Assembly: GCA_045106955.1 (NCBI GenBank)
Contig: JBGCFO010000007.1
Location: 1 to 29,475, forward strand
Reading direction: 5' to 3'
DNA length: 29,475 nt
From: JBGCFO01 sp045106955
GTDB taxonomy: Bacteria; Pseudomonadota; Alphaproteobacteria; Rickettsiales; Rickettsiaceae
Shown one piece after another: positions 8,709 to 17,899 of the stretch; position 1 is the first letter of the stretch; every line of letters starts with the position of its first letter. Below the pieces are notes generated by a model. That model saw nothing but the letters and a program-made list of their open reading frames with translations, searched no databases and was not told where the DNA came from. Both the position numbers and the translations under genes were made by a program.

Positions 8709-10709
8709 ATGAAGTGGAATTATATATTGCATATTATTTTAGCTATATTATTTTTTGTATTTAGCTTTATGTTAAACACTTGCTACGCTTCTTCGTTTGG
8801 CCAAAAATGTATCAATGTTTCTGCTGGCGATAATTACTTACAAAATAGTGCATTTGGATATATTAAATCATTTATTGATATGAAAGAGTATGTACAAGAT
8901 CCATGCAACACTGACGATAAAGAATTAAAGATATGCATAAAAAATCCACCAAATTCTTCTAAGCCTTGCACTGAAGTCTCTTTAGAACTTGATCGCAAAA
9001 CTAGCTTATCTAGCATTACTAGTAATCCAGAGCTTGTTGGGTATGAGCAATTAAAAAATATTCCATTATCTGTTAGTGAGAACAATGATTTATTGTGCTT
9101 AAGAATGCCAACATCAGAAGGGCTGTTACCTTTAGCTTGTAAAAAAGTTAATGACAGCGGAGGCGGAGGAGGTGGAAAACATGAATATGACCCATGCAGC
9201 TCAATTGGCAAAGCTTGTTACCCAGAATATTCTCATTCTCAATTTATGTTTGGAGTAACTGGTAATGCGATATATTGCACACAAGAGACTTTGTATAATA
9301 TATTATATCAAGATGTGAATAATCAATGCAATTATTCCAATGTGTTAAATGATCACACCCATTCCCATTCTATTACTGGCGATGTTGGACTTGATTCTAA
9401 ATCTACTCATATCTTCCTAAATACTATTAATCCTTTTTCAGAGGTACAAACATTATTCAAAAGAGCTGTATTTGCCATTGCTTCATTAAGTGTAATATTT
9501 TTCATGATTCGCGTTTTAGGTAATTACGAAGAAATGAGTCTATCTAATACAGGTCTAAAAATTATTACGATCATTGCAGTAACATATGTTGCACTTGGAT
9601 CTGCCATGACTACTTACATATTACCGATTTCATTAAATTTTATGGCTGAATTTGCCAATATGATATTTTTAGCAATTGGCGACTCTAGTAATGGTTTATG
9701 CAATTTTGATTTGTCTAAATATCCGTCGAGTATGCCATTTTATATGGTAGGAGATGCAATAGATTGTAGATTAGCATCCTATTTATTATTAGCTTTTTCT
9801 TATGCTAAATCTGAAGTGGCATTGTTAAAAATTTTATTTGGTTTCTTTATTGGCGGTGATTTTTTATTAGTTATTTGTGGTTTATTATTTGCATTGTTAG
9901 TAATGTCTATAATGCTACAAGTTATAACATTATTATTAGTATCCATAATAACTTTATATGTTCTTGGATATTTATCAGTTATCTTTGTTCCAATGATATT
10001 GATTAGCTTTATGAAGCATATTTTTACTCAATGGTTGCATATCATGATTTCTTGTATAGTACAGCTTGGAGTATATCTTGTATTTTTGTTCATGTTATTT
10101 TCTATTTTCGATGCAAATATGTACGGCAGTTGTCAGTTTAAGTCTGTTAATCGAGATGGTTATACGTTTTTTGATATTGAATTACCAGAGAGTGATGCTC
10201 AAAGCTGCAAAGATAGTGTAGGGTACAAACTTTCCCAATATGCTCAAGGTAAGGGAGCATCGGATGTTGTCGTCATGTTTTTCTCAGTACCAATCATTAC
10301 AGATAGCCTATCTATATTACCTGGTTTTGTATTGATATTATTCTGGACCATTATTTTTTATTATTTGTTTCAATATGTATCACAATTTTCAGCAAGTATA
10401 ACAGGAGGCCCTTCTATGGGTGTAATAATAGGAGGTTTGATGTTGTTTGATGCGGCGCGTAGTACATTTAATAAATATTCAAGTGGAAGTGGTGGATCTA
10501 ATAGCACCGGAGGAGGTCAGGGTGGTGGATCAAACTTAGGATCTGCTGGAAGTAATTCAAGAGGTTCTGGGTCGGGAGGCGACCATGGTTCTGGCGGGCC
10601 ATCTGATGGTAAAGTTAATAGACCGGATGGAGGTTCCTCTGGTAAAGGTAGTTCAGGCGGAGGTAATGCCTCTGGGGCTAAGACAGATGCAGCACAACTT
10701 ATAGAGTAG
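8709..10709 (+). CDS. VirB6-like T4SS inner-membrane protein, paralogue 2, Gly/Ser-rich tail
   Basis: Taken from the ATG at 8709, the protein has 666 residues; a GTG at 8703 would add two. It has a signal-like hydrophobic stretch (about 5-27, ending TCYASS) and then a Cys-rich extracytoplasmic domain with a short Gly-run and the His-rich DHTHSHS. The VirB6/TrbL membrane core (about 250-580) follows, with long hydrophobic spans. The last roughly 80 residues are a low-complexity Gly/Ser tail. It shares Cys positions and the motif NGLC-x-F-x(2)-S-x-YP with paralogue 1, and the loop pattern SC-x(4)-GY, consistent with tandem duplication. It would form part of the inner-membrane channel. Confidence 0.9.
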   Translation: MKWNYILHIILAILFFVFSFMLNTCYASSFGQKCINVSAGDNYLQNSAFGYIKSFIDMKEYVQDPCNTDDKELKICIKNPPNSSKPCTEVSLELDRKTSLSSITSNPELVGYEQLKNIPLSVSENNDLLCLRMPTSEGLLPLACKKVNDSGGGGGGKHEYDPCSSIGKACYPEYSHSQFMFGVTGNAIYCTQETLYNILYQDVNNQCNYSNVLNDHTHSHSITGDVGLDSKSTHIFLNTINPFSEVQTLFKRAVFAIASLSVIFFMIRVLGNYEEMSLSNTGLKIITIIAVTYVALGSAMTTYILPISLNFMAEFANMIFLAIGDSSNGLCNFDLSKYPSSMPFYMVGDAIDCRLASYLLLAFSYAKSEVALLKILFGFFIGGDFLLVICGLLFALLVMSIMLQVITLLLVSIITLYVLGYLSVIFVPMILISFMKHIFTQWLHIMISCIVQLGVYLVFLFMLFSIFDANMYGSCQFKSVNRDGYTFFDIELPESDAQSCKDSVGYKLSQYAQGKGASDVVVMFFSVPIITDSLSILPGFVLILFWTIIFYYLFQYVSQFSASITGGPSMGVIIGGLMLFDAARSTFNKYSSGSGGSNSTGGGQGGGSNLGSAGSNSRGSGSGGDHGSGGPSDGKVNRPDGGSSGKGSSGGGNASGAKTDAAQLIE

Positions 10710-10732
10710 TAAATGTAAGCAATGATATTTAT

Positions 10733-13700
10733 ATGAATTTTAGCAGCGATAAATTATATAAATTAATCATTATTTTGATGGTTGTAGCTGGTTTTTTAAT
10801 AGTACTTGCGTTACCTCAGCTTATTGTTAATATTTTTAAAGATTTAGGTCATGGATGGTGTGTATTAAGATATCATTTTGATGATGATGGAAAATTTGAT
10901 CCAAATACATATACAGTATCGCAAAATTTTGATCTTAGAGGAGATGCTAATTATAACGACGTTACAATAAAAAAGGGTAATACATACATAACTAATCCAA
11001 ACCCTGCAACTTATGGATATTGGGTTGATTCTAAAATGCAAGCTAATCCTGGAGAGGAATTTTCTGCAAGAGTCAGTGGCGAGGTAAGTTTATGCAAAGC
11101 ATATTTGCCTAAGTATAATTTACAAGATAAATATAATGTTACTGTTAATAAGGAAGCTATTGAAATTCCAAGAGTAGAAGACTCTTCGTCTCCACCATTG
11201 CCATTAGTGTTTTATTCATATAGTGGAGATAGCGATAAACATATTACAAATTTATATGATTGGCGAAATGCACTCAAACTATATAAAGATGACAAATACC
11301 TTGTAGCTATTTTACCGGATCAAAAAAATCAAAAATTAGTTTCTATACCTAATATTTTTAATCCTGGCAAGAATATTGAAGCAAATTGCTTAGATGGTCA
11401 GAGTCAGTATTCTGCTCTTTGTGGAAGATTTTCAATTTATTATGTTTATCCATATTCTGATAAATATGAATATACTAGCAATTGTTACTGGAAAGCAAAA
11501 TGTCACGAACATTGTCATTGTACCGCTTGGGATATATTTGGTCATTGTATTTTTGGTCATGAGTCATGTCATTGGGATGGATGCTGGAAAAATGAATATT
11601 CTCCTTCACCCAAGCCATACAACAGCAATGGTAAATACACAAGTCCATGGTTTGATAGTATTGATGCTTTAGAAAGGGATTATTGGCTTGATTGCGCAAA
11701 AGGTTCAAATGGTAATTATATACCATCTTCTCAATATCAAGATTCGTTATATTTTTGGTATTCAGCAGATCAAGCAACTGGATTGCTAACGCGTTTTGAT
11801 GACAATGAAAAACCTAGCGATGCAGACAAAAGAGGAGATAATTACAATTTTGCAGAAGTGAGCAAAACAGACACGGTGCAATATGGTTATGTTGTGCTTG
11901 CTAGCAGTATTTACGATCATTCTAGCCCAAAATATTTACAATACAAATACTTTATTGATCCTTCTGATGATATTCCAGGGATGTCTGATGATGTAGAAAA
12001 ATACCGTAAAAATACAGGTGGATACGTTTTAATGGTTAAACAAACCGCATGCAGAGCAACAAATGGTTCCTTAGCTGGAGGTAGGCCTATAACTGGCTCA
12101 TCTAAAGACTCTTTAAAACGAGGGCAGATAGAATATATTGTTTCAAAAACCAATCCGAATTCAAAAACCAATTCGAATTCAACGGCTAATACCAACATAC
12201 CTGGTTCGAATCCAGTGACCAATCCGAATTCAAAAACCAATTCAGATGATTATAAGCGTTATTTATTGCCAGATCCAGATAGTGAAGGATTTACCAAAAT
12301 CACTATAGCAAATGATGCTCCAAAGGGAGGTAATATCTGGATGAGAATCTACAATGACACTGATGACTATCCAAGTAGCAATGGTAACTATAATGTGACA
12401 TTAGAAACCGGAAGACCGATCATGGGAACTTTTGGGAAAGATATATTAAATCCAATCGTCAGTTACGTTAAATCTACAATTCCCAAGATATCTAAGCAAT
12501 TTTTATATTCTGTAACTTGCCATAATCAAACGCCTAACAAGAAATGCGTTAATCTTTTTAAATATATTCATTTCATGTTATCGATGTATATTATTATTAC
12601 TGGCATGCAATTCTTACTTGGTGTTTCCAAATTAAGGGTTGGTGATATGGTTACAAGGATAGTGCAAGTTGTTCTTGTTGGCGGGTTAATTAATCAAAGT
12701 ACAGTTGTACTCTTTTCCGATACGCTTTTTCCTTTAGTGATGAATTTTGCAGAAAATATAATTTCAAACGTTGGTGGTTATGCGCTTTTCATGGATGGTA
12801 ACGACAATGGCAATCCTTTAATGTTCATGGATATATTGATGACAAGAGTCTTCTTCAATAGCGTCTTTAGATATCAGCTATTAGCTTTAATGTTCTTAGG
12901 AACAACAGGTTTGATATATTTTATTATTATTTTACTTGCATTAATTATTATGATCATTGCGCTAGTTAGAACTATTGCAGTTTATATTATTGCTTTTGTA
13001 ATGATAGGAGTATTAATGACTTTATCACCTATTTTTTTAACATTTATGTTATTTGGAAGTACAAGACATATATTTATAAATGCTATTAATATGTATTTTA
13101 AATATATTATAGAGCTAATGTTGATATCTGGAATAGTTGTATTAGTTGTGTTATTCACTATTTACTTAGATTTTGTCTTAAGTTATAGCGTGTGCTTGCA
13201 ATGCGCATTACCATTTAATCTACCGTTCCCAGTACCAGGTTTTGCATTTCCAGGTGTAACATTATTTTGCTTATATTGGTTTACTCCTTGGGGTTATAGC
13301 TATTTTGCTGGAATGATGGGAATTGATCCTAGCAACATTATCGCATTATCAGTGATATCATATACTACGTATAAATATATAGAAATTTCAGAAAGGATAG
13401 GCTCTATTATTACCAATAATTTCTCGCCTTCTCCATCATCTATTGGCACTAGCCTTGTTGCTGGAACTATGGGCCAGCCATTACTTGGTAAGTTTGGTCT
13501 AAACGCTGGGCAGAGAGCTGAAATTCAACATCAACGTAAAGTAGCTGTGCAAAGACAAATGACACATGAAACACAAAGACGCGCTCAATATAAAAAACAG
13601 CAAAAGCAAGATAGCATACAAGCTGCTAAAGAAGAAAAGCAATACAGGCTACATCCAGAGAGTAAACCTATCGATAAATTAAGTAATGCAGAATTATTGC

Positions 13701-14554
13701 ATAGACAATCTGCTACTAAAAAGAATTTAGAGGCAAATCATGAATTACTTAAAAACGCTCAAGATATATTAAATCAACGTAATGCCAATGATTCTAGCCT
13801 TAATGTTAGAGATGGGGAAATAGATGATTCCGATCAAAATCGTTCCATTGCCAATCCAATTCAAAATGGCCGAGATCGTAGTCAGGATAAAACGTTGAAT
13901 ACATTAGAAAAGGAAGCGTCTGCTGCACAAGAAAAAATCGAGCAATTAAAGAAAATAGACAAAGATTTAGATCAAGAACAAAGAAAGCGTTTAAGACGGG
14001 TATCTTATAATGATTTACTTAACGAAATAGGCCATAATGCAGTTAATATATCGCATCATAAGCGTTTCATATCCTATGCGCAAGATAAATTATCTAATCC
14101 AAGCGAAGCTAGATTAACAAAATCAACTCCAAGAGGAGAAGTTGAAGTTACTAATGCCAAGGAAAGAAGATCGATGTTAATGAAAATGAGGCGTTATATG
14201 CATGTAGCATCTGAGCAATTACATAATCAAGAGATATTAGATCGTCAAATGAATAGAGAGTTAAAAATAAGAGTAGGCAAGATGTCTCATACTCAGTTAC
14301 TTGATCGTAGATTAAAGATTGCACAAGCATTATCTTCTATGCATAAATTTCGTGAAGATGGCAAAAATGCTCTTGATGATCCTAGAAATTCAGAATTGAT
14401 AAAAAATATGCATAAATCTACTCGTCCAATGAATCAAAGAGATACAAGTAAGTATGTTAAATTATTAAATAATCAACTAGCAATGAATGAAAATAACATT
14501 GCAAAAACAGAGGCAGAAGCCTATTTCATTCAGGATAAATTAAATAATACTTAA
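10733..14554 (+). CDS. Giant VirB6-like T4SS protein, paralogue 3, with Cys/His-rich loop and C-terminal repeat domain
   Basis: At 1273 residues this is over four times the classical VirB6 length. Order of parts: one N-terminal membrane segment (about 10-32); a very large extracytoplasmic domain (about 33-600) that contains a Cys/His-rich patch (251-284) and an Asn/Ser/Thr/Pro linker built on a 26-bp direct repeat (about 473-504); the VirB6 membrane core (about 605-900); and a Lys/Arg/Gln-rich soluble end (about 915-1273), predicted cytoplasmic and helical. The end holds three degenerate units beginning near 982, 1089 and 1183. The region before the core (phrases such as NPIVSYVKSTIPKISKQF) resembles the same place in paralogue 4, so 3 and 4 form the second pair. 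No clear ribosome site is seen before ATG 10733. Confidence 0.9.
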   Translation: MNFSSDKLYKLIIILMVVAGFLIVLALPQLIVNIFKDLGHGWCVLRYHFDDDGKFDPNTYTVSQNFDLRGDANYNDVTIKKGNTYITNPNPATYGYWVDSKMQANPGEEFSARVSGEVSLCKAYLPKYNLQDKYNVTVNKEAIEIPRVEDSSSPPLPLVFYSYSGDSDKHITNLYDWRNALKLYKDDKYLVAILPDQKNQKLVSIPNIFNPGKNIEANCLDGQSQYSALCGRFSIYYVYPYSDKYEYTSNCYWKAKCHEHCHCTAWDIFGHCIFGHESCHWDGCWKNEYSPSPKPYNSNGKYTSPWFDSIDALERDYWLDCAKGSNGNYIPSSQYQDSLYFWYSADQATGLLTRFDDNEKPSDADKRGDNYNFAEVSKTDTVQYGYVVLASSIYDHSSPKYLQYKYFIDPSDDIPGMSDDVEKYRKNTGGYVLMVKQTACRATNGSLAGGRPITGSSKDSLKRGQIEYIVSKTNPNSKTNSNSTANTNIPGSNPVTNPNSKTNSDDYKRYLLPDPDSEGFTKITIANDAPKGGNIWMRIYNDTDDYPSSNGNYNVTLETGRPIMGTFGKDILNPIVSYVKSTIPKISKQFLYSVTCHNQTPNKKCVNLFKYIHFMLSMYIIITGMQFLLGVSKLRVGDMVTRIVQVVLVGGLINQSTVVLFSDTLFPLVMNFAENIISNVGGYALFMDGNDNGNPLMFMDILMTRVFFNSVFRYQLLALMFLGTTGLIYFIIILLALIIMIIALVRTIAVYIIAFVMIGVLMTLSPIFLTFMLFGSTRHIFINAINMYFKYIIELMLISGIVVLVVLFTIYLDFVLSYSVCLQCALPFNLPFPVPGFAFPGVTLFCLYWFTPWGYSYFAGMMGIDPSNIIALSVISYTTYKYIEISERIGSIITNNFSPSPSSIGTSLVAGTMGQPLLGKFGLNAGQRAEIQHQRKVAVQRQMTHETQRRAQYKKQQKQDSIQAAKEEKQYRLHPESKPIDKLSNAELLHRQSATKKNLEANHELLKNAQDILNQRNANDSSLNVRDGEIDDSDQNRSIANPIQNGRDRSQDKTLNTLEKEASAAQEKIEQLKKIDKDLDQEQRKRLRRVSYNDLLNEIGHNAVNISHHKRFISYAQDKLSNPSEARLTKSTPRGEVEVTNAKERRSMLMKMRRYMHVASEQLHNQEILDRQMNRELKIRVGKMSHTQLLDRRLKIAQALSSMHKFREDGKNALDDPRNSELIKNMHKSTRPMNQRDTSKYVKLLNNQLAMNENNIAKTEAEAYFIQDKLNNT
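12149..12243 (+). repeat. Pair of 26-bp direct repeats in virB6-3
   Basis: Bases 12149-12174 and 12218-12243 are identical and 69 bp (23 codons) apart, so both are read in the same frame. They encode the Asn/Thr/Ser-rich phrase TNPNSKTN within a flexible linker, with further partial copies (AATTCGAATTC) between them. In-frame spacing suggests duplication of linker modules. Confidence 0.9.
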
Positions 14555-14560
14555 AGAAGA

Positions 14561-17197
14561 ATGAAAAAGTTATACAGGCTCAAAATTATTTTATTATTGA
14601 TAATATTTATTAATCCATTTAATAATTCTGCATATGCTGATGTTCCAAAATGGGTCAGTGAAGTATTCACAGTGTTTTTGGATATGTTAGAAGGCAAAAC
14701 CATTGAACCTCAAATTAGCGATGATAATTTTAATGTTAGTTCGCATCTGCTACCAATTCAAGACGCAGGTCAATGGATTCCAACTGGTATAAAAGTATCT
14801 AAAAATCAGTTAGTACAATTTCAGATAAACGCTAGCAATATTAAAGTGATGCCTGATAAATACTTAGTACTATATCGTATTGATCCAAGATTTACCAGAT
14901 CGCAAGTTTTTATTCAGCAATATGATAAATCTTCTGGCAAATATGTTTGGGATTATAATACATTTCGCAATGGCATATTACCCGAGTATCAAAACTGGAC
15001 TAAAATGAATTTTACGCAGCGCATGGATGATTATGTGGATTATATTAATTTTAACGGAAGATCTAAGATTCAAGTGAAATCAGGTGATGTCATTAACGTA
15101 ACGTTGATTGATGCGAATGATTATTTTGGTGGCAAAGGAGTTGCAGATGAATTACAAAGCGTAATGACATTAAGTCATAATTTATCTATATTTCATACAC
15201 CTTCTTCTGGATTAAATAATGCTATTATGTATTTACCAGCAAGTAGTTGGTGCAATGGCACAAAGCAACCTGATGTATCCACTTCAGGGGTTGGCTGCAC
15301 TAATACCGGAGTTAATAATATTTTTTATATTAGCAAAGAAAGAAATATTGGTACATTATATGGGAATTTAAGCGATTCTCATTTTTCTTCAATTCTAGGC
15401 GATATACCATCATGCACTAGTAATAATTCATCTAATCAAACATTTTGTATACATGATAAAGGACGAGGTATACAAGTTGTTCTAAATGAACAAGTTATTA
15501 GTGCAATAAATGATCCATTTATATATTCATCTGGATTAAACTCTAGTTTTTTATATTACATTGCAAATGGTGATGGTGAATTAGATTTTATTACAACATG
15601 GCCAATCCAAGGAATGTTTAGTGGTATAAATCAATTTATGAAAAATTGGAATTACGATTACCGTAGCTCTGATGATCTACTCAGTAAGATTAATGATACA
15701 AGCACTAATATGTTAGCTCCATTTGTGCACTTTGGTCGTTATTTTATGCATGTTGAAGTAGGATTAGGAGATGCTCAGTCGTTAAATATTCAAAATTTAA
15801 ATGATATTGGTATTACATTAGAGTATGCGATTACGGATATCAAGCCTATGCACGACTCATCTCAACATGTTATAGATTCGAACTCATCAATAGATGCATA
15901 TGACGAAGGTTATTTATGGATCACTCTTAAAAGAACTGACTTTGGCATTGATGGGCCATTGATTGTAGATATTGCAACTTATACAGGAAGTACTTGGTAT
16001 TCAACTTTTTTATATAGTAACATCATCTCTCCTATTATTAGTCATTTAACAAAATTAACAAAACAATTTTATAGTGCATTTACTACAAATCAATCATTGC
16101 TTAATTTAGTGCAAGGCGTATTAGCATTATATGTACTAATTTATGGGCTATTTTTCTTAATTGGATCAATTAAGATGACGGTATCTGATTTAACTATAAG
16201 AGTAATTAAGATCACATTCATAACATTAATTTTTAGCCCAAATAGTTGGGATTGGTTTTATCAAAATATATTTTTAACTTTCACCGATGGAATGACGTAT
16301 CTTATGACTAGTTTTGTATCAGGCGGTGGTAATAGTAATGTATTTCAATTTATTGATCCTATTATTAATCGATATACGAATCCTAATACTTGGGCATTGT
16401 TATTAATTGAGTTAGTGCAATTTTATAATGGATTGACATTCATCGCATTGATGACTATATACGCTATTTTAATTTATTTTTTAGGTTTGCTAGAAGTGAT
16501 AGTGTCTTACTGTTTTTCCGTAATAGGCCTAATAGTAATGATGGCAATTTCTCCATTTTTAATGATTTTTAGTTTATTTAATTTCACAAAAGGTATCGCT
16601 AAAAATTGGTTGGCATTATCTATGTATTGGATGATTTTACCATCAGGATTATTATTATTCTTTCTATCTCTTGAATCTTTGGTGTTTGAGCATTTTAAAT
16701 CGGTATTGCTTGCTGCGCAAGGTGGATGCTTTATTGACTTAGATATTGCCGTTGATTTGAGAGCTATAGGCATTAATGAAAATTTCAATTTTCCATTACC
16801 ATTTTTAAAATGCATTCCTTTTTTCAACTCAAAATTTGTAGGGAATTTGCTTGGCTTAGTAACATCTGTATTTTTATTTTATATTTTTTGCGCAACTTCA
16901 AAAAAGCTAGTTAGCTATTCTACTGCAGTATTATCTTTAATTATTAATAGTGGTTTATCATCTCCATCTAGAGAAGGTAGAAGGGGTCCAGTAAATCCTA
17001 TTGAAAGCATGAAATCTGATATGGCTATGGCAGCAAGGCCAATTGGAGCTATTGCAACATCTCCTATTAAAGCATTTCAGAGACGTAGATCAACTGGCTC
17101 TGCATATAGCACGAATTTAAACGCTTCTTCCGGGGGTTCAAAAAACGATTATGCAAGCAATAGGATTACTAGAGGATCTAGATTTGATGCAGATTAA
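14561..17197 (+). CDS. VirB6-like T4SS inner-membrane protein, paralogue 4
   Basis: The 878-residue protein has a clear signal peptide (MKKLYRLK, hydrophobic core to about 22, NSAYADVP cleavage region), a large extracytoplasmic domain (about 28-500), the VirB6/TrbL membrane core (about 510-785), and a short basic cytoplasmic tail (about 790-878) rich in Ser, Arg and Gly. The segment before the core (ISPIISHLTKLTKQFY) and the first spans (LYVLIYGLFFLIG) parallel paralogue 3. A purine-rich ribosome site (AAAGAAG) lies just before ATG 14561, only 6 bp after the previous stop. It is the last gene of the T4SS operon; 28 bp later begins the convergent proQ-like gene, and I see no intrinsic terminator between them. 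Confidence 0.9.
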   Translation: MKKLYRLKIILLLIIFINPFNNSAYADVPKWVSEVFTVFLDMLEGKTIEPQISDDNFNVSSHLLPIQDAGQWIPTGIKVSKNQLVQFQINASNIKVMPDKYLVLYRIDPRFTRSQVFIQQYDKSSGKYVWDYNTFRNGILPEYQNWTKMNFTQRMDDYVDYINFNGRSKIQVKSGDVINVTLIDANDYFGGKGVADELQSVMTLSHNLSIFHTPSSGLNNAIMYLPASSWCNGTKQPDVSTSGVGCTNTGVNNIFYISKERNIGTLYGNLSDSHFSSILGDIPSCTSNNSSNQTFCIHDKGRGIQVVLNEQVISAINDPFIYSSGLNSSFLYYIANGDGELDFITTWPIQGMFSGINQFMKNWNYDYRSSDDLLSKINDTSTNMLAPFVHFGRYFMHVEVGLGDAQSLNIQNLNDIGITLEYAITDIKPMHDSSQHVIDSNSSIDAYDEGYLWITLKRTDFGIDGPLIVDIATYTGSTWYSTFLYSNIISPIISHLTKLTKQFYSAFTTNQSLLNLVQGVLALYVLIYGLFFLIGSIKMTVSDLTIRVIKITFITLIFSPNSWDWFYQNIFLTFTDGMTYLMTSFVSGGGNSNVFQFIDPIINRYTNPNTWALLLIELVQFYNGLTFIALMTIYAILIYFLGLLEVIVSYCFSVIGLIVMMAISPFLMIFSLFNFTKGIAKNWLALSMYWMILPSGLLLFFLSLESLVFEHFKSVLLAAQGGCFIDLDIAVDLRAIGINENFNFPLPFLKCIPFFNSKFVGNLLGLVTSVFLFYIFCATSKKLVSYSTAVLSLIINSGLSSPSREGRRGPVNPIESMKSDMAMAARPIGAIATSPIKAFQRRRSTGSAYSTNLNASSGGSKNDYASNRITRGSRFDAD

Positions 17198-17225
17198 AAT
17201 CCGCCAATAACTTTCGCAAAAAAGA

Positions 17226-17732
17226 TCATGGATTAGAAGTTCTTGCGATAATACCGTTTATCTGACCTTGATTAACATTATCTATAACCTGGTTATTTAA
17301 ATCATATCTTGGAGAATTTAATTTATGAGCTTTTTTATATTCAGGAGATTTACAGTACATAGCAAAGAAATTTTTAATTTTTGCCTTAGACATTAAATCT
17401 TTTCTGAGCTCACCTTTTTGAGATTTAATGACCTTGTTATCCGCATTTAACATACGATATACATCATTATGAATACCAATTTTAAAGATTTTAGGATTTT
17501 TAATGTTGAATAATTTTGGAAGTTTATCTTGTAGATATTTCAATATTATTAAATAATCCTCTCTAGGAATTTTATATTTAGGTCCTGTATTCTTCTTATC
17601 AGCAGGAGATTTTTTTCTTGAAGATTTGGTTTTCGCTAAAGGCTTTACAGGAGCAATTTTGGATTTGGTTTCTTCACTTAAAGAGTTAAGATTAAGTGTA
17701 AGTGTAGGTCTTTTTATTTTATTCATAAACAC
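17226..17732 (-). CDS. ProQ/FinO-family RNA-binding protein
   Basis: The 168-residue protein has a Lys-rich disordered N-terminus (1-52) and a ProQ/FinO domain (about 55-150). Diagnostic stretches are LQDKLPKLFNIKNPKIFKIG (67-86), IHNDVYRM (87-94), LRKDLMSKAKIKNFFAMY (109-126) and SPEYKKAHKLNSPRYDL (129-145), all matching the conserved ProQ pattern. Members bind structured RNAs, act as RNA chaperones and stabilise small RNA-mRNA pairs. FinO itself represses conjugative transfer genes of F-type plasmids through an antisense RNA. The gene is tail-to-tail with the T4SS operon. Two in-frame starts exist (17732 and 17726); the first is used. The C-terminal Tudor-like domain of E. coli ProQ is absent, so it is a minimal form. 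Its targets are unknown. Confidence 0.85.
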   Translation of the reverse strand: MFMNKIKRPTLTLNLNSLSEETKSKIAPVKPLAKTKSSRKKSPADKKNTGPKYKIPREDYLIILKYLQDKLPKLFNIKNPKIFKIGIHNDVYRMLNADNKVIKSQKGELRKDLMSKAKIKNFFAMYCKSPEYKKAHKLNSPRYDLNNQVIDNVNQGQINGIIARTSNP

Positions 17733-17868
17733 ATGTTTATTATTTAAGTTATGATCTTATTTATGTATATAATATTGTTTGAATTAGAAATCAAATAATT
17801 AATTAATAAAAATGTGTGCTACAATTGCATTTTAAAGTTATCATGACCTAAGCAGAGGGCGTGTATGC

Positions 17869-17899
17869 ATGACTAAAAGATATCGTATCCAATAGTCAT
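17869..17899 (-). terminator. Hairpin over the nrdB stop codon, possible terminator
   Basis: ATGACTA (17869-17875) and TAGTCAT (17893-17899) pair over 7 bp. Inside them GATA (17879-17882) and TATC (17886-17889) pair over 4 bp around a 3-base loop. The structure starts at the nrdB stop codon. There is no T-run after it in the direction of transcription, so it may be a Rho-assisted end or mRNA-stabilising hairpin rather than an intrinsic terminator. Confidence 0.4.

Noticed and set aside
8834..9211. Antisense open frame with a polyproline run inside virB6-2
   Set aside because: The proline run is the complement of the Gly-run of virB6-2; the frame has no independent support.
11394..12240. Several open frames in other frames or on the opposite strand in virB6-3
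   Set aside because: They are shadows of a long real gene, without ribosome sites or recognisable domains.
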